From positions 1 through 39,260 of the forward strand of contig PDPC01000041.1 of the NCBI GenBank assembly GCA_002747355.1: a DNA stretch of 39,260 bases, written 5' to 3'. Both the position numbers and the translations under genes were made by a program. The notes beneath the pieces are model-generated. The model made no database searches and was not told where the DNA came from. It was given only the letters and a program-made list of their open reading frames with translations. Shown piece after piece: positions 6,332 through 17,400 of the stretch (its first letter is position 1; the number at the start of each line of letters is the position of its first letter). The stretch is from Pseudomonadota bacterium (lineage in GTDB: Bacteria > Myxococcota_A > Polyangia > GCA-2747355).

Positions 6332-7690
6332 CTAGCGCTCGGTTTCTCTACGGTAGCGAATGAGCAGCAACGCGAGGAGCAACACCAGGGGAACGAGCGC
6401 TCCCGGACCAGCGCCGCCGGGGACGAGCGCGCATCCCCCTTCGAGGGCGCCGCTGCCTAGGGCGGGAGGTTTTACAGGGCTTTCCGTCCCGCTGTCGAGG
6501 CGGAGCACCGGCCCGTGGTCAGCTGTTGACGTGACGCCGAGGTCTGGCGCGGGGGCGGCGCCGCAGACGTCGCCCTCATCACGCTCACCATCGCAATCGT
6601 TGTCGTGGCCGTCACAGGTCTCCTCGTCGAAGACGTCGGTGACCACGGCAGCGCGCAGCTCCCCGCCGTTTTGCGTCTGCCCGCTGTTCTGTGTCGGCGG
6701 GGCGTCATAGGTGGCCTTGGCGTAGCGGTCTTTGATCGCCACGATCCAGGCGCGCAGCGCGGCGACGCCAGGGTTCGGACCCGAGTAGTGCGTAGCCCGC
6801 ACCGTCAGATCGACCCGCTTGCGCTCACCAGCCGCGAGGGTGCCGAGCTCGAGGTTGAAGCTCGCGCCGGGATCGTCGTGGGGTATGCTCTGCAGGCCAT
6901 CTTGCGTGTCCGTGACAAAGCTACCAGCCCCAGCGTTGGTCAGCAGCGTCCAATGCTTCACCTCGATAAAGGCCGCCTCGGCCGCCACGCCCAGGGTCAC
7001 GCCCTCGGCGGGACCGTCGCCGCTGTTATGAACGAGCACGCGGATCGTCGTCTGCTGTCCAACCTTCCAGTCAAAGATCTTGGCGCTGCCGGCCAACTCG
7101 CAGAAGTCGCGGCCTTGGCCGCTGATGCCCTCCACGGTGGCCTCTACGCTGACCTGTGGCGCCTTCGGCGGGGGCGCGGTGATACTGTTGCGGCGCTTGG
7201 CGGCGTACTTCGACGCGACGTTCCTGACTCGATGCACCACCCCATACGCGCTGCCGCGCGCCTCGTAGACCGTCGCCGAGCCCCATTTGTCGCCCTTCTC
7301 GTAGAGGACGATGTGGCCCTTACTGTTGAGGTTGTAGTTCAACGCGTCCCCACGAAGCAGGTCCCCTCGGCTGATCGTCTTCCAATGCGTGCTCTTGCTC
7401 TTATAGGCCCACGTCGTGAAGTAATGTGGCCCGCAGTCGGTGACCTTCGACGTCTTTGGGATCTGCCAGCATTTGGTCACGTAGCCCGAGCAATCGGGGC
7501 CCTTCCAGCTCCGATCTTGCGGGTTCCAACAGGTACCGGCCCAGACATAGGGGCTGCCCACGCCGCTCTTGGCCAGATCGATGATCGCGTCGCGGGTGAT
7601 GCTGGGGATCGCTTGCGCCGCTGGAGCAATGAGCAGCAGCAGGGGCCCCAAGGAGAGCTGCACGAGGAGCGGAAACGCGAGGCGCCTCAT
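6332..7690 (-). CDS. Secreted NlpC/P60-like cysteine peptidase with MopE motif and MYXO-CTERM-like tail
   Basis: 452 aa. A signal peptide (1-27, ending AAQA) precedes an NlpC/P60-type domain with nucleophile Cys67 in GPDCSGY and His126 in GHIVLY. Residues about 178-325 look like a CARDB-like beta-domain. The motif ETCDGHDNDCDGERDEG (about 357-373) matches MopE-type metal-binding repeats. The C-terminus has GGC (418-420), a hydrophobic helix (429-444) and Arg-rich RYRR, the plan of MYXO-CTERM sorting signals. It probably cleaves or recognises peptidoglycan peptides at the cell surface. The start codon overlaps the upstream lipoprotein stop (ATGA). The peptidase call is good; the sorting tail is probable. 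Confidence 0.75.
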   Translation of the reverse strand: MRRLAFPLLVQLSLGPLLLLIAPAAQAIPSITRDAIIDLAKSGVGSPYVWAGTCWNPQDRSWKGPDCSGYVTKCWQIPKTSKVTDCGPHYFTTWAYKSKSTHWKTISRGDLLRGDALNYNLNSKGHIVLYEKGDKWGSATVYEARGSAYGVVHRVRNVASKYAAKRRNSITAPPPKAPQVSVEATVEGISGQGRDFCELAGSAKIFDWKVGQQTTIRVLVHNSGDGPAEGVTLGVAAEAAFIEVKHWTLLTNAGAGSFVTDTQDGLQSIPHDDPGASFNLELGTLAAGERKRVDLTVRATHYSGPNPGVAALRAWIVAIKDRYAKATYDAPPTQNSGQTQNGGELRAAVVTDVFDEETCDGHDNDCDGERDEGDVCGAAPAPDLGVTSTADHGPVLRLDSGTESPVKPPALGSGALEGGCALVPGGAGPGALVPLVLLLALLLIRYRRETER

Positions 7691-8847
7691 CGCGCGCCTC
7701 CTGTAGCCGCTAGCGCTGACCAGCGCCAGAGCGTGACACCGCGATCGTCGCTGCCGAGCGCATAGACCGCTCCGTTGGCGGCGACCGTCAGCGGTCGAAA
7801 GGCGTCGGTCCGACGCGAGGGCAGCGCGAGCCAGCGCGGCTTTGGCGCCGCGGCGTCGACGACGACGAGCACCTCGCGCAGCTCGTCACCGGCCAGCGTC
7901 AGCCCGAGATAGAGCCGCCCGTCGCTGTCGCGCTGCAAGGCGTTGAGGCTGTGCAAGGGTCGCGCGCTGCGGACGCGGAGGCGGCTGCGCGCGTCGCGAC
8001 CGACCGTCAATACCCGCACCTCTGCCGCGCCGAGGCGCACGGCGGCGAGGTGCTCAGTGACGGTCGAGCCCACCCTCGGCGGACGCCCGAGCCGCTGCTG
8101 CAGCCGCTTGGCCGGCTTCCCCTCGCGCACCACCCGAACGCAGCGCTCGTGGCGGCTCTCGACCCAGATCTCCGGCGTCGCGGTGCGCCCCGAAGCGAAG
8201 AGCCCGGTGGCGAGCTGGATCCGCCGCGAGAGGCCTAGGCTCATCGTCGGCCGCGCCTCCGCCGCCGAGGATGATGACCTCTGGCTCCCCAAGGGGAGCC
8301 GGTAGCGCTCGAGGCGATACCCGGGTGAGGGCAGCCGCTCGTAGACCAGCACGAAGAGCGCCGCTCCCACGGCGACGAGATCCTCGCTGGCCTCGCTGGT
8401 GATCGCGATCGAGCCAAGCCAGCGCCCCTCGTGATCGAGGCGAACGACACGACGGTTGACCTGATCGAGCACCAACAGCTCGCCGGTGGAGGTCGCAGCG
8501 AGGCTCATCGGTCCGGGCTGGCTCGCCTCGAGCCGGCGACCAAGCGATGAGCGGCCGCTACCCCAGGGCAGCCGCGCGAGCAGCTGTGGACGCTCGACGG
8601 CGCTCGAGCTGCCTCTCTCAAGCCTGATGATCTGCGGGCCTCGCTCGCTCCGCGCGGATGTCGACGCCGCGCCGCGTCGTGCGATCGCGCGCTGGCTCTC
8701 GAGCGCCTCAGTGCAACCTGCGGTGAGCACTATGGCAAACAGCAGGTTGCAGCTCGCACGAGGCCAGAGCCCCTGAGCACGAGCCACTCGCTTGGAGTTC
8801 ACTGCTTTGGCGGCCGAGTGAGGGGTCTTCTTGTTCGATGCATCCAT
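7687..8847 (-). CDS. Predicted lipoprotein with beta-propeller (NHL-like) repeats
   Basis: About 386 aa from the ATG at 8847. A hydrophobic stretch ends in LTAGC, a plausible lipobox, after a long basic n-region of about 30 residues. The body holds repeated strands typical of six-bladed propellers, for example GELLVLDQVNRRVVRLD and DSNGRLYLGL-like blades near the end. The reading frame stays open to 9084, but the extra segment looks non-coding and has no good start. An in-frame ATG at 8874 is the other candidate; neither has a convincing Shine-Dalgarno sequence. It is translationally coupled to the NlpC/P60-like gene, suggesting a joint envelope role. Function unknown. Confidence 0.65.
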   Translation of the reverse strand: MDASNKKTPHSAAKAVNSKRVARAQGLWPRASCNLLFAIVLTAGCTEALESQRAIARRGAASTSARSERGPQIIRLERGSSSAVERPQLLARLPWGSGRSSLGRRLEASQPGPMSLAATSTGELLVLDQVNRRVVRLDHEGRWLGSIAITSEASEDLVAVGAALFVLVYERLPSPGYRLERYRLPLGSQRSSSSAAEARPTMSLGLSRRIQLATGLFASGRTATPEIWVESRHERCVRVVREGKPAKRLQQRLGRPPRVGSTVTEHLAAVRLGAAEVRVLTVGRDARSRLRVRSARPLHSLNALQRDSDGRLYLGLTLAGDELREVLVVVDAAAPKPRWLALPSRRTDAFRPLTVAANGAVYALGSDDRGVTLWRWSALAATGGAR

Positions 8848-8929
8848 GTCGGCATGGCCGGATGAAGCAAACATCAGGCCAAATCCAGTGTCCCGAGCGC
8901 CGTGACGTAGGTACTGATGGGGGAAGGAG

Positions 8930-8962
8930 AAAAAAAGACGGGGCTGCTCTGACGATGCCCGG
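8930..8962 (-). terminator. Weak possible terminator downstream of ftsZ
   Basis: On the minus strand a short GGGC/GCCC stem with a 12-nt loop is followed by CGT and seven T residues (8936-8930). The stem is only 4 bp. The site is about 190 bp past the ftsZ stop, within the 302-bp gap 8848-9149. The only other structure I noted in that gap is a perfect 6-bp hairpin, GACTCG/CGAGTC, at 9109-9123. Confidence 0.25.
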
Positions 8963-9149
8963 CAGACCGCACCGACGACCCAGCGAAAGAGGTCCACCGA
9001 GGAGGAGGCGCACCTCCCCTGTCGGGCCTCGGTGAGGCCTTTGGCGTACCGGGCGAGGCCACCGCCAGAGCAGCCCCCTCGCACACACCGCTAGCGTCGA
9101 GCGCCAACGACTCGCGACGAGTCCTGGCTGAGCTGCTCGGCTACGACAG

Positions 9150-10850
<1,701 letters not shown>

Positions 10851-10983
10851 CTGGATTCCTCCTCTGCTTCGGCGCGCACGACCCTGTCACGGGCCTCACC
10901 ACGGCAGATCCGTCGCGCCCGACTCGCTCACGAGCCGCCTTTTTGTTTCGACCGGCGCCCGCCTCAGGGCGCCGTGTATCGCT

Positions 10984-11010
10984 GGCGCCGAGGCGCCGCG
11001 TTTCAACGCG
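10984..11010. repeat. Stacked palindromes between ftsA and ftsZ
   Basis: GGCGCC at 10984-10989 is inverted at 10992-10997, immediately followed by CGCGTT TC AACGCG (10997-11010), which abuts the ftsA stop codon. More GGGCGCC copies lie further toward ftsZ. The 160-bp gap holds no gene. These hairpins could attenuate, terminate or protect the mRNA ends around ftsA-ftsZ; that is inference. Confidence 0.4.
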
Positions 11011-12231
11011 CTAAAACACGCGCGCGAACCACTCCTTGACCCGGCGACCGAGCCCAGCGTGCTCGGCGCGCGGCTTGTATCCCTGGCTATCGAGCTGCTT
11101 GGCGCCGTGAAGCACCAGCCCGACGCCGGTAGCGAACATCGGATTTCTGACCACGTCCGTCAGACCGCCGACCTCATGCGGGCTGCCCCGCCGAACCGGC
11201 TTGTCGAGCACCTGCTCGGCCAGCTCGGGCATGCCCTCGAGGATCGTCGTGCCGCCGGTGATCACCGCCCCGGAGGCCAGCAGATCGGCGTAGCCCGTCT
11301 TATCGATCTCGCGCTCGGCGAGCATGAAGATCTCCTCGACCCGCGGCTCGATGATCTCGCAGAGCAGCCGACGGCTGATCCGCCGCGGATCGCGTCCGCC
11401 GACGCTCGGCACCTCGATCTCCTCGTCGTCACCGACCATCTCGGTTAGCGCACAACCCCAGCGCCGCTTGATCAGCTCGGCCTCTGCCGAGGGGGTACGC
11501 AGCCCGACGGCGATGTCGTTGGAGACATGATTGCCGCCGACGGCGATCACTGAGCTGTGGACGATCGAGCCATCGACGTAGATCGTGATATCCGTCGTGC
11601 CACCGCCGATGTCGATCAGCGCCACGCCGAGCTCGCGCTCGTCCTCGTGAAGCACGGCCTCGGCGCTGGCGAGGGGCTGGAGCACCAGCTCGCTGACGTG
11701 CAGCCCGCAGCGCTGACAGCATTTGATCACGTTCTGCGCCGAGGTCACGGCGGCGGTGACGATGTGCACCCGCGTCTCCAGGCGCACGCCGCTCATGCCG
11801 AGGGGCTCTTTGATCCCGTCCTGGCCGTCGACGACAAAGTCTTGAGGCAGGACGTGGATGATCTCCTTGTCCATCGGGATCGGGTGCGCCTTCGCCGCCT
11901 CGATCACCCGCGCGATGTCAGCGCTGCGGACCTCGCCGTCCTTGACCGCGACCATCCCCTGGCTGTTCAGCCCCTGGATATGACCGCCAGCGATACCGGC
12001 ATAGACGCTCGAGATCTCGCAGCCCGCCATCAGCTCGGCCTCTTCCACAGCGCGCTTGATCGAGGCCACGGTGTTGTCGATATGGGTCACGACGCCCTTG
12101 CGCAGCCCCCGAGAGACGTGCGTACCGACACCGATCACGTCGATGCCTTCCTCTGTCACCTCTCCGACGATCGCCGCGATCTTCGTCGTGCCGATGTCGA
12201 GTCCCACAATCAGTTCGTCGCGCTTGCCCAT
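11011..12231 (-). CDS. ftsA: Cell division protein FtsA
   Basis: About 406 aa, normal for the family. The actin-like ATPase phosphate motifs are visible: GLDIGTTK near the N-terminus, IDIGGGTTD near the middle, and GGTTILEG before the C-terminus. The last residues, RRVKEWFARVF, form the expected amphipathic membrane-targeting helix. FtsA tethers FtsZ filaments to the membrane by binding the FtsZ tail. The ATG at 12231 is adopted; an adjoining in-frame TTG at 12234 has slightly better spacing to AAGGAAG. It lies 22 nt after ftsQ and 160 nt before ftsZ, in the standard order. Confidence 0.96.
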   Translation of the reverse strand: MGKRDELIVGLDIGTTKIAAIVGEVTEEGIDVIGVGTHVSRGLRKGVVTHIDNTVASIKRAVEEAELMAGCEISSVYAGIAGGHIQGLNSQGMVAVKDGEVRSADIARVIEAAKAHPIPMDKEIIHVLPQDFVVDGQDGIKEPLGMSGVRLETRVHIVTAAVTSAQNVIKCCQRCGLHVSELVLQPLASAEAVLHEDERELGVALIDIGGGTTDITIYVDGSIVHSSVIAVGGNHVSNDIAVGLRTPSAEAELIKRRWGCALTEMVGDDEEIEVPSVGGRDPRRISRRLLCEIIEPRVEEIFMLAEREIDKTGYADLLASGAVITGGTTILEGMPELAEQVLDKPVRRGSPHEVGGLTDVVRNPMFATGVGLVLHGAKQLDSQGYKPRAEHAGLGRRVKEWFARVF

Positions 12232-12253
12232 CAAGACGTCGCTTCCTTATCCG

Positions 12254-13258
12254 TTAGATGCCAGGTCCGCCTGCCATGCGGACGACGACCTGGTCTCCGC
12301 GGACCTCGTGGTCGAAATAGAGCGCTCGCGCGCGCCCAGAGTCAGCCCCCAGGGCGGCCCAGATAGCGTCGAGCTGCGCGAGACGTCGCTCCGAAAGCCG
12401 CGTACCGAAGCGCAGAGCCGTGCCGCTCTTGCGCAAAAAGAAGGTCACCTCGTCGCCGGCGCCGATATGCACCTCCGACAGCGGCGGCCGCACGCGGCGC
12501 TGGTAGGCGGAGAGCGCGCCGAGGGCGACCTTGATCCGCTCGCCGGCGCGCTTCGGCCGTGTGACGAGCTCCTTGCGCTCGACCCCCGTGATCAGCGGCA
12601 GCCCCTCGGCCTCGGCGAGCTCGGCGCGCTTGAAGACCTGGCCCTCTCTGCTCACCAGATAGAAGTGACCAAGCAGGATCGCGGCCTGCACCCGATGCTC
12701 AACAATCTCCACCCGAAGCGTGCGGGGCAGCTGCCGCAGCACCTTGGCCCGCTTGACCCAGGGGTGCCGCTGCAGCGCCTGGGCGACCGCGTCGAGCTCG
12801 AGGTCGAAGATCGAGCGCCCTTTGACGCCAGCGATGCGCTCCTGCAGCTCCGAGGGCAGCGAGTGCCGCGTGCCGCTGATGGTCACCTTGTCGACGTCGA
12901 AGTAGGTCGAGCGCTGCATCCGCTGGTAGCCGTGGTAGCCCCCTAACCCCGCCACGCCCAGCAGCGCCAGCATGGCTAGCAGCTTCACGGTGATCAACGC
13001 GCCGCGACCCACCGCCTTCGCCACGCCTGTCACCCGCTCGTGGAGGCGACGACGACGCAGCTCAGCGCGCGCGCGGCGCCGCTCGTCGCCACGAGCCTTC
13101 GCCTCGCTGGGCTGCCCGCCCTCGACGCCGCTCTTCGCCGTCGGCGTCATCCGAGAGGGTCGCTTGTTGAGCCGGCGGTTCCTACGTCCGCTGAGGAGCC
13201 GCGACATCAGCCGACGTCGGCGTCGAGGCTCGCCCTTTTTCTCCAACCTCCGGGCCAT
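12254..13258 (-). CDS. ftsQ: Cell division protein FtsQ/DivIB
   Basis: 334 aa from the ATG at 13258, which overlaps the ddl stop by one base (TGATG). The first about 90 residues are very basic and cytoplasmic, a long Arg-rich extension. One membrane helix (AVGRGALITVKLLAMLALLG region) follows. The POTRA domain starts at VDKVTISGTRHS, and a beta-domain with the LPRTLRVEIVEH motif follows. FtsQ is the bitopic scaffold that recruits FtsB/FtsL to the divisome. The frame stays open into ddl but the overlap start is the sensible one. The position between ddl and ftsA confirms the call. Confidence 0.92.
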   Translation of the reverse strand: MARRLEKKGEPRRRRRLMSRLLSGRRNRRLNKRPSRMTPTAKSGVEGGQPSEAKARGDERRRARAELRRRRLHERVTGVAKAVGRGALITVKLLAMLALLGVAGLGGYHGYQRMQRSTYFDVDKVTISGTRHSLPSELQERIAGVKGRSIFDLELDAVAQALQRHPWVKRAKVLRQLPRTLRVEIVEHRVQAAILLGHFYLVSREGQVFKRAELAEAEGLPLITGVERKELVTRPKRAGERIKVALGALSAYQRRVRPPLSEVHIGAGDEVTFFLRKSGTALRFGTRLSERRLAQLDAIWAALGADSGRARALYFDHEVRGDQVVVRMAGGPGI

Positions 13259-14208
13259 CAGCGCACCTTCAGCCCAGCGTCGCCGAGGATCCACTCGACG
13301 AGGTCGCCATAGTTCATCCCCTCGAGCTCGGCCATCTTCGGCAGCAGGCTGTGGCTGGTCATCCCTGGCAGGGTGTTGACCTCCAGCAGCATGGGCTGCG
13401 TCACACCGCGCTCGGGGGTGTCCCAGCGAAAGTCGACGCGGGTCGCGCCGCTACAATCGAGCAGTCGATGGGCCCGCAGCGCCAGCTCCATCAGCCGCGC
13501 TCGTACGGCCTCGGAGAAGGGAGCCGGCGTCAGATAGAGGGTGTCGTCGCTCTCGTACTTCGCCTCGTAGTCGTAGAGCCCGCTGGCAGGCCTGATCTCG
13601 AGAGTCCCGAGGGCCACAGCCTCGTCACCTGCACCGAGCACGCCGACGGTCAGTTCGTGTCCCCCTACATAGGTCTCGGCCAACAGCGGCTCGGCGGCGG
13701 CCTCGAGCTGCCGCTGGAGCTGCGCTTCGTCGCGCACGACCCCGAGGCCAATGCTCGAGCCTTCGGCGCGCGGTTTGAGGATCACCGGCAGGCCGAGGTC
13801 GAGGCAGCTCTCCACCGTCGCCGGGTAGCTCCACGGTGGTGTGGCCAGCCCTGCGGCGTCGAAGAGACGTTTACTCTGGACCTTGTCCATCGCCAGCGCC
13901 GACGCCGTGACCCCCGAGCCCGTGTAGGGGATACCCTGAGCCTCGAGCAGGCCCTGCACGCAGCCATCCTCGCCCCAGCGCCCATGGAGCGCGATCAGCG
14001 CCACGTCGATCTCCGCCCCACGAATACAGGCGCAGGGGTCGGCGGCGATGTCGAGGAGCTGCACCTCGTAGCCGCGCTCGACCAACGCCGCGGTGATGGC
14101 GCTCCCGCTCTCGAGGGAGACCGCTCGCTCCGCCGACCGACCACCAGCGAGCACGCCCACCTTCTTTGGCGGCGCCCATCGGCTGGTGTCGTTGCGTCGA
14201 GGGGTCAT
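13258..14208 (-). CDS. ddl: D-alanine--D-alanine ligase
   Basis: About 316 aa from the ATG at 14208, with AGGA 7 nt upstream; an in-frame ATG at 14253 is less likely. The ATP-grasp features are present: VGVLAGGRSAERAVSL at the N-terminus, PLILKPRAEGSS-like lysine segment (seen as VILKPRAEGSSIGL), and the C-terminal LEVNTLPGMTSHSLLPK with the metal-binding Glu-Asn pair. It makes D-Ala-D-Ala for the peptidoglycan stem peptide. It overlaps ftsQ by one base. In most bacteria murB and murC sit just upstream; here the upstream DNA is a kinase gene on the other strand and murC is about 11 kb away. Confidence 0.95.
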   Translation of the reverse strand: MTPRRNDTSRWAPPKKVGVLAGGRSAERAVSLESGSAITAALVERGYEVQLLDIAADPCACIRGAEIDVALIALHGRWGEDGCVQGLLEAQGIPYTGSGVTASALAMDKVQSKRLFDAAGLATPPWSYPATVESCLDLGLPVILKPRAEGSSIGLGVVRDEAQLQRQLEAAAEPLLAETYVGGHELTVGVLGAGDEAVALGTLEIRPASGLYDYEAKYESDDTLYLTPAPFSEAVRARLMELALRAHRLLDCSGATRVDFRWDTPERGVTQPMLLEVNTLPGMTSHSLLPKMAELEGMNYGDLVEWILGDAGLKVR

Positions 14209-14331
14209 GGCGCGGTCCTGGTCTCCATCGGCGTGCTCGATAACGCGGGGCACGCCCCCGCAGGCTCGCTTCGAAGGTCTTTTCTTGCGTCGCGTTCAGC
14301 CTTGCACCAGTAGGCCCCTGGCGATCGCGGA

Positions 14332-14363
14332 GGGCAAATTTTTGGCCGGGCTTTTTTGCATGG
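14332..14363. promoter_or_regulatory. AT-rich motif shared upstream of both cell-wall operons (ddl copy)
   Basis: GGGCAAATTTTTG at 14332-14344, followed by a GC run and six T residues, has a close match at 29687-29711 upstream of ftsW. Both lie in the same orientation upstream of minus-strand cell-wall operons, here about 125 bp before the ddl start. The rest of the divergent gap 14209-14485 also has a GCGGGG/CCCCGC hairpin (about 14246-14262) and a CCCTC/GAGGG hairpin near 14416-14430. The motif may be a promoter element or a shared regulatory site; unproven. Confidence 0.35.
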
Positions 14364-14485
14364 TCCCGTACGAAAAACGCGGCCGCCGCTTGAACGAACT
14401 GAACAACCGTGCAGACCCCTCAACCGAGGGTTACCCAACATCGAGATGGCAGCCGTGGTAGCGTTATGGTGGCTTCAGCGACCTG

Positions 14486-17400
14486 ATGACTCGACACGGC
14501 GACACCATTCTTGACGGCGTCTTTCGCCTCGAGCGCCTGATCACCCGCGGCGGGATGGGCGAGATCTGGCGCGGCGTCGACGTGCGCAGCGGCGAGCCTG
14601 TGGCGATCAAGCGCGTGCCCGATCATGTCGATGACGTCGGCGCCCAGCTGCGTCATCGCCTCGTCCGCGAAGCCAAAGCCATCGCAAACCTCGAACACCC
14701 CAACGTCGTGCGCCACATCGCCGCCGGCTTCGACCGCGAGGGCAACCCCTACCTTGCCCTCGAGTGGCTCGAGGGTGAGAACCTCGAGCAGCTGCGCCGC
14801 CGCGGCGGTCTCAAGCTGCCGCAAGTGCTCGAGGTCGTGCGCCAGACGCTGGCCGGGCTCGGCACCTGCCACGAGCGCGGCATCGTTCACCGCGACGTCA
14901 AGCCAGGGAACATCTTCCTCGCGCGCCATAAGGAGGACGTCGAGGTCAAGCTGATCGACTTCGGCCTCGCGCTGATGGCCGATCGCGCCACGCGGATGAC
15001 CGCCGCGGGCGAGATCATGGGCACGCTCTACTATCTGTCGCCGGAGCAAGCGCGAGGTGTCGAAGAGACCACCTTCGCCACCGACATCTACGCCACCGGC
15101 GTCGTGCTCTACGAGCTGCTCACAGGGCAACCACCCTTCCGCGCCGAGAAGCCCCTCGCGGTGCTGTTGAAGATCGTCACCGAGACCCCGCCTCGGCCGC
15201 GGCAGCTACGACCCGACCTCCCACCTTGGCTCGAGGACGTGATCATCCGCGCGATGCAGCGCAACCCGGGCGAGCGCTTCACGAGCTGCGAAGAGATGGC
15301 CGCGGCGCTGACCCGCGAGCCGCCCCGGGCCACACCGACGGCGCCGGTGATGCCCACCGACGTGGCCGACGCCCTCGCGAAGACGCTGCCCCCGGCCAGC
15401 CCTTCGACCCCCGAGTACAGGCTGGTCTCGCTGCTCTGCGTTCGCCCTCAACGGAACGGCAAGCCAAGCGGAGGTCCCGCGGAGAGCACCTACGCAGACA
15501 GCACCCCCGAGACGAGCCAGCCCAACGCGAGGAAGCCCGACACGCGTCGGCCGATCGCGGCGCAGGTGCGCCCGGCGATCGAGCGCGCTGGCGGCGTCGT
15601 CTACGGGCTGATGGGGGGCGAGCTGATTGGCATCTACGGCCTCGACGAGACCATCGGTGACGAGGCGCTGCGGGCGGTGCGCACTGGCCTCGCGGTGCGT
15701 GGCCAGGTCGGCGAGAGCGCCAGCCTCCTCGTCGCCACCGTGCACATCCTCTTCGGCGAGGGCCTGCAGCTCGAGGCCGATGATCTCGACCGAGCCATCG
15801 CCCTGCTAGCCAAGGTGCCGCCCGGCGAGCTGGTGCTCGATGAGGCCAGCCGCGACCTCACCCGCGATCGGGTCAAGCTGCGTCGCCACCGCTCGCACGA
15901 GGTCGTGACCTCCCTGGCGAGCAACACCGTCGCCGAGCGCCCCGTGCTCGGCGTACGCACCCCTACCGTCGGCCGCGAAGAAGAGCTGACCTTTATCCGC
16001 GAGCTCTTCGGTGAATGCGAGCGCAAGGGCGTCGCCCGCGCGGTGGTGGTCAGCGGCGCCGCGGGGGTTGGCAAGAGCCGACTCTGCCGCGCCCTGCTCC
16101 CCGAGCTGCGCGCCCGCTCGGCACTCTGCCTCGAGGGGCGCGCCGTCATGTCGAAGACGCGCACACGCTACAACATATTCGGCGACGCGCTCAGTCAGCT
16201 CGCCGGGCTGCAGATCGGCGATGATGAAGACGCGCGACGTCGCGCCCTCGGCAACTTCGTCAGCCGCTATGTCCGCGCTGAGCATCAAGACGAGGTGACC
16301 ATCTTTCTCGGCGAGGCGATCGGCCTGCCGTTCTCGCCGACCACGATCCGCTGGTCCGAGTCGCTGGCGCAGCGGCTCTCGATGCTGCGCGTGGCGCGCT
16401 CTGAGCCGCAGATGATGCGTCAGAAGACCGCCGAAGCCACCGAGCGGCTGATGTGCGACGCCAGCGCGGAGGGCCCCGTCACGGTGGTCTTCGAGGACCT
16501 CCACTGGGCCGACGACGAGAGCCTGGAGCTCCTGACCACGTTGACGCGCTGCCTCGAGAACGTGCCTGTCTTCTTCATCGGGACCTGCCGCCCTGAGCTG
16601 CTCGAGCGAGAGGAGGTGCCGCTGCTAGAAGGGATCCGCCACCATATCGAGCTGGGGCCGCTCCATGAGCGGGCGATGTCTCGCCTCCTGCGCGCCGTCC
16701 TCGGACGGATCGCCGAAGATCATGAGCAGCTGATGCTCGACTGGTGCGACGGCAACCCCTACTTCGCCGAGGAGCTCGTCTCTTGGATGGTCGCCCGCAA
16801 GCTGATGGTCTTTGGCAAGCAGGGCTGGCAGCTCGTCGGCGGCGGCGCCAACGTCGAGCTCCCAGTCGGGATCGAGGGCGCGATCCAAGGTCGCCTCGAT
16901 CGGCTGACCTATGATGAGAAGGAGCTGCTGAAGGCAGCCTCGGTGTTCGGAGAGATCTTCTGGGATGAGGGCGTGCATGCCTTGGGCCTCGACGACACGC
17001 CGAAGAGCCTCGCGCGCTTGGCCAAGCTCGACTTCATCGCGCCAGCTGGGGAGTCGACCATCGCCAACTGTGAGCAGTGGTTCTTTCGTCACCTGCTCAC
17101 CGCGCAGGTCGCCTACCAGATGCTGCCGCGACAGCGTCGTCAGCAGCTCCATCTGCGCGCCGCGGAGTGGCTCGAGCGCGTCGGCGAGCAGGACGCCGCC
17201 TTGCTCGTGCATCACTACCAACAAGGCGGCGATCTGCTGCAGGCGGCCAACCACCAGGCGCGGGTCGCCGACCGTGCGTGCAGTGACGGCGATCTGGAGC
17301 GGGCGCTCCAGGCCTATCGCGCGTCACTGGCGACGGAGGATCAGCTCACGGGCAGCCAGCGCCTCGAGCGGCTGCTCGGGCTGGCCCGCACGCATATCTT

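Noticed and set aside
8848-9084. Upstream extension of the propeller lipoprotein
   Set aside because: It would bury the lipoprotein signal behind about 80 residues of arbitrary sequence across a probable terminator.
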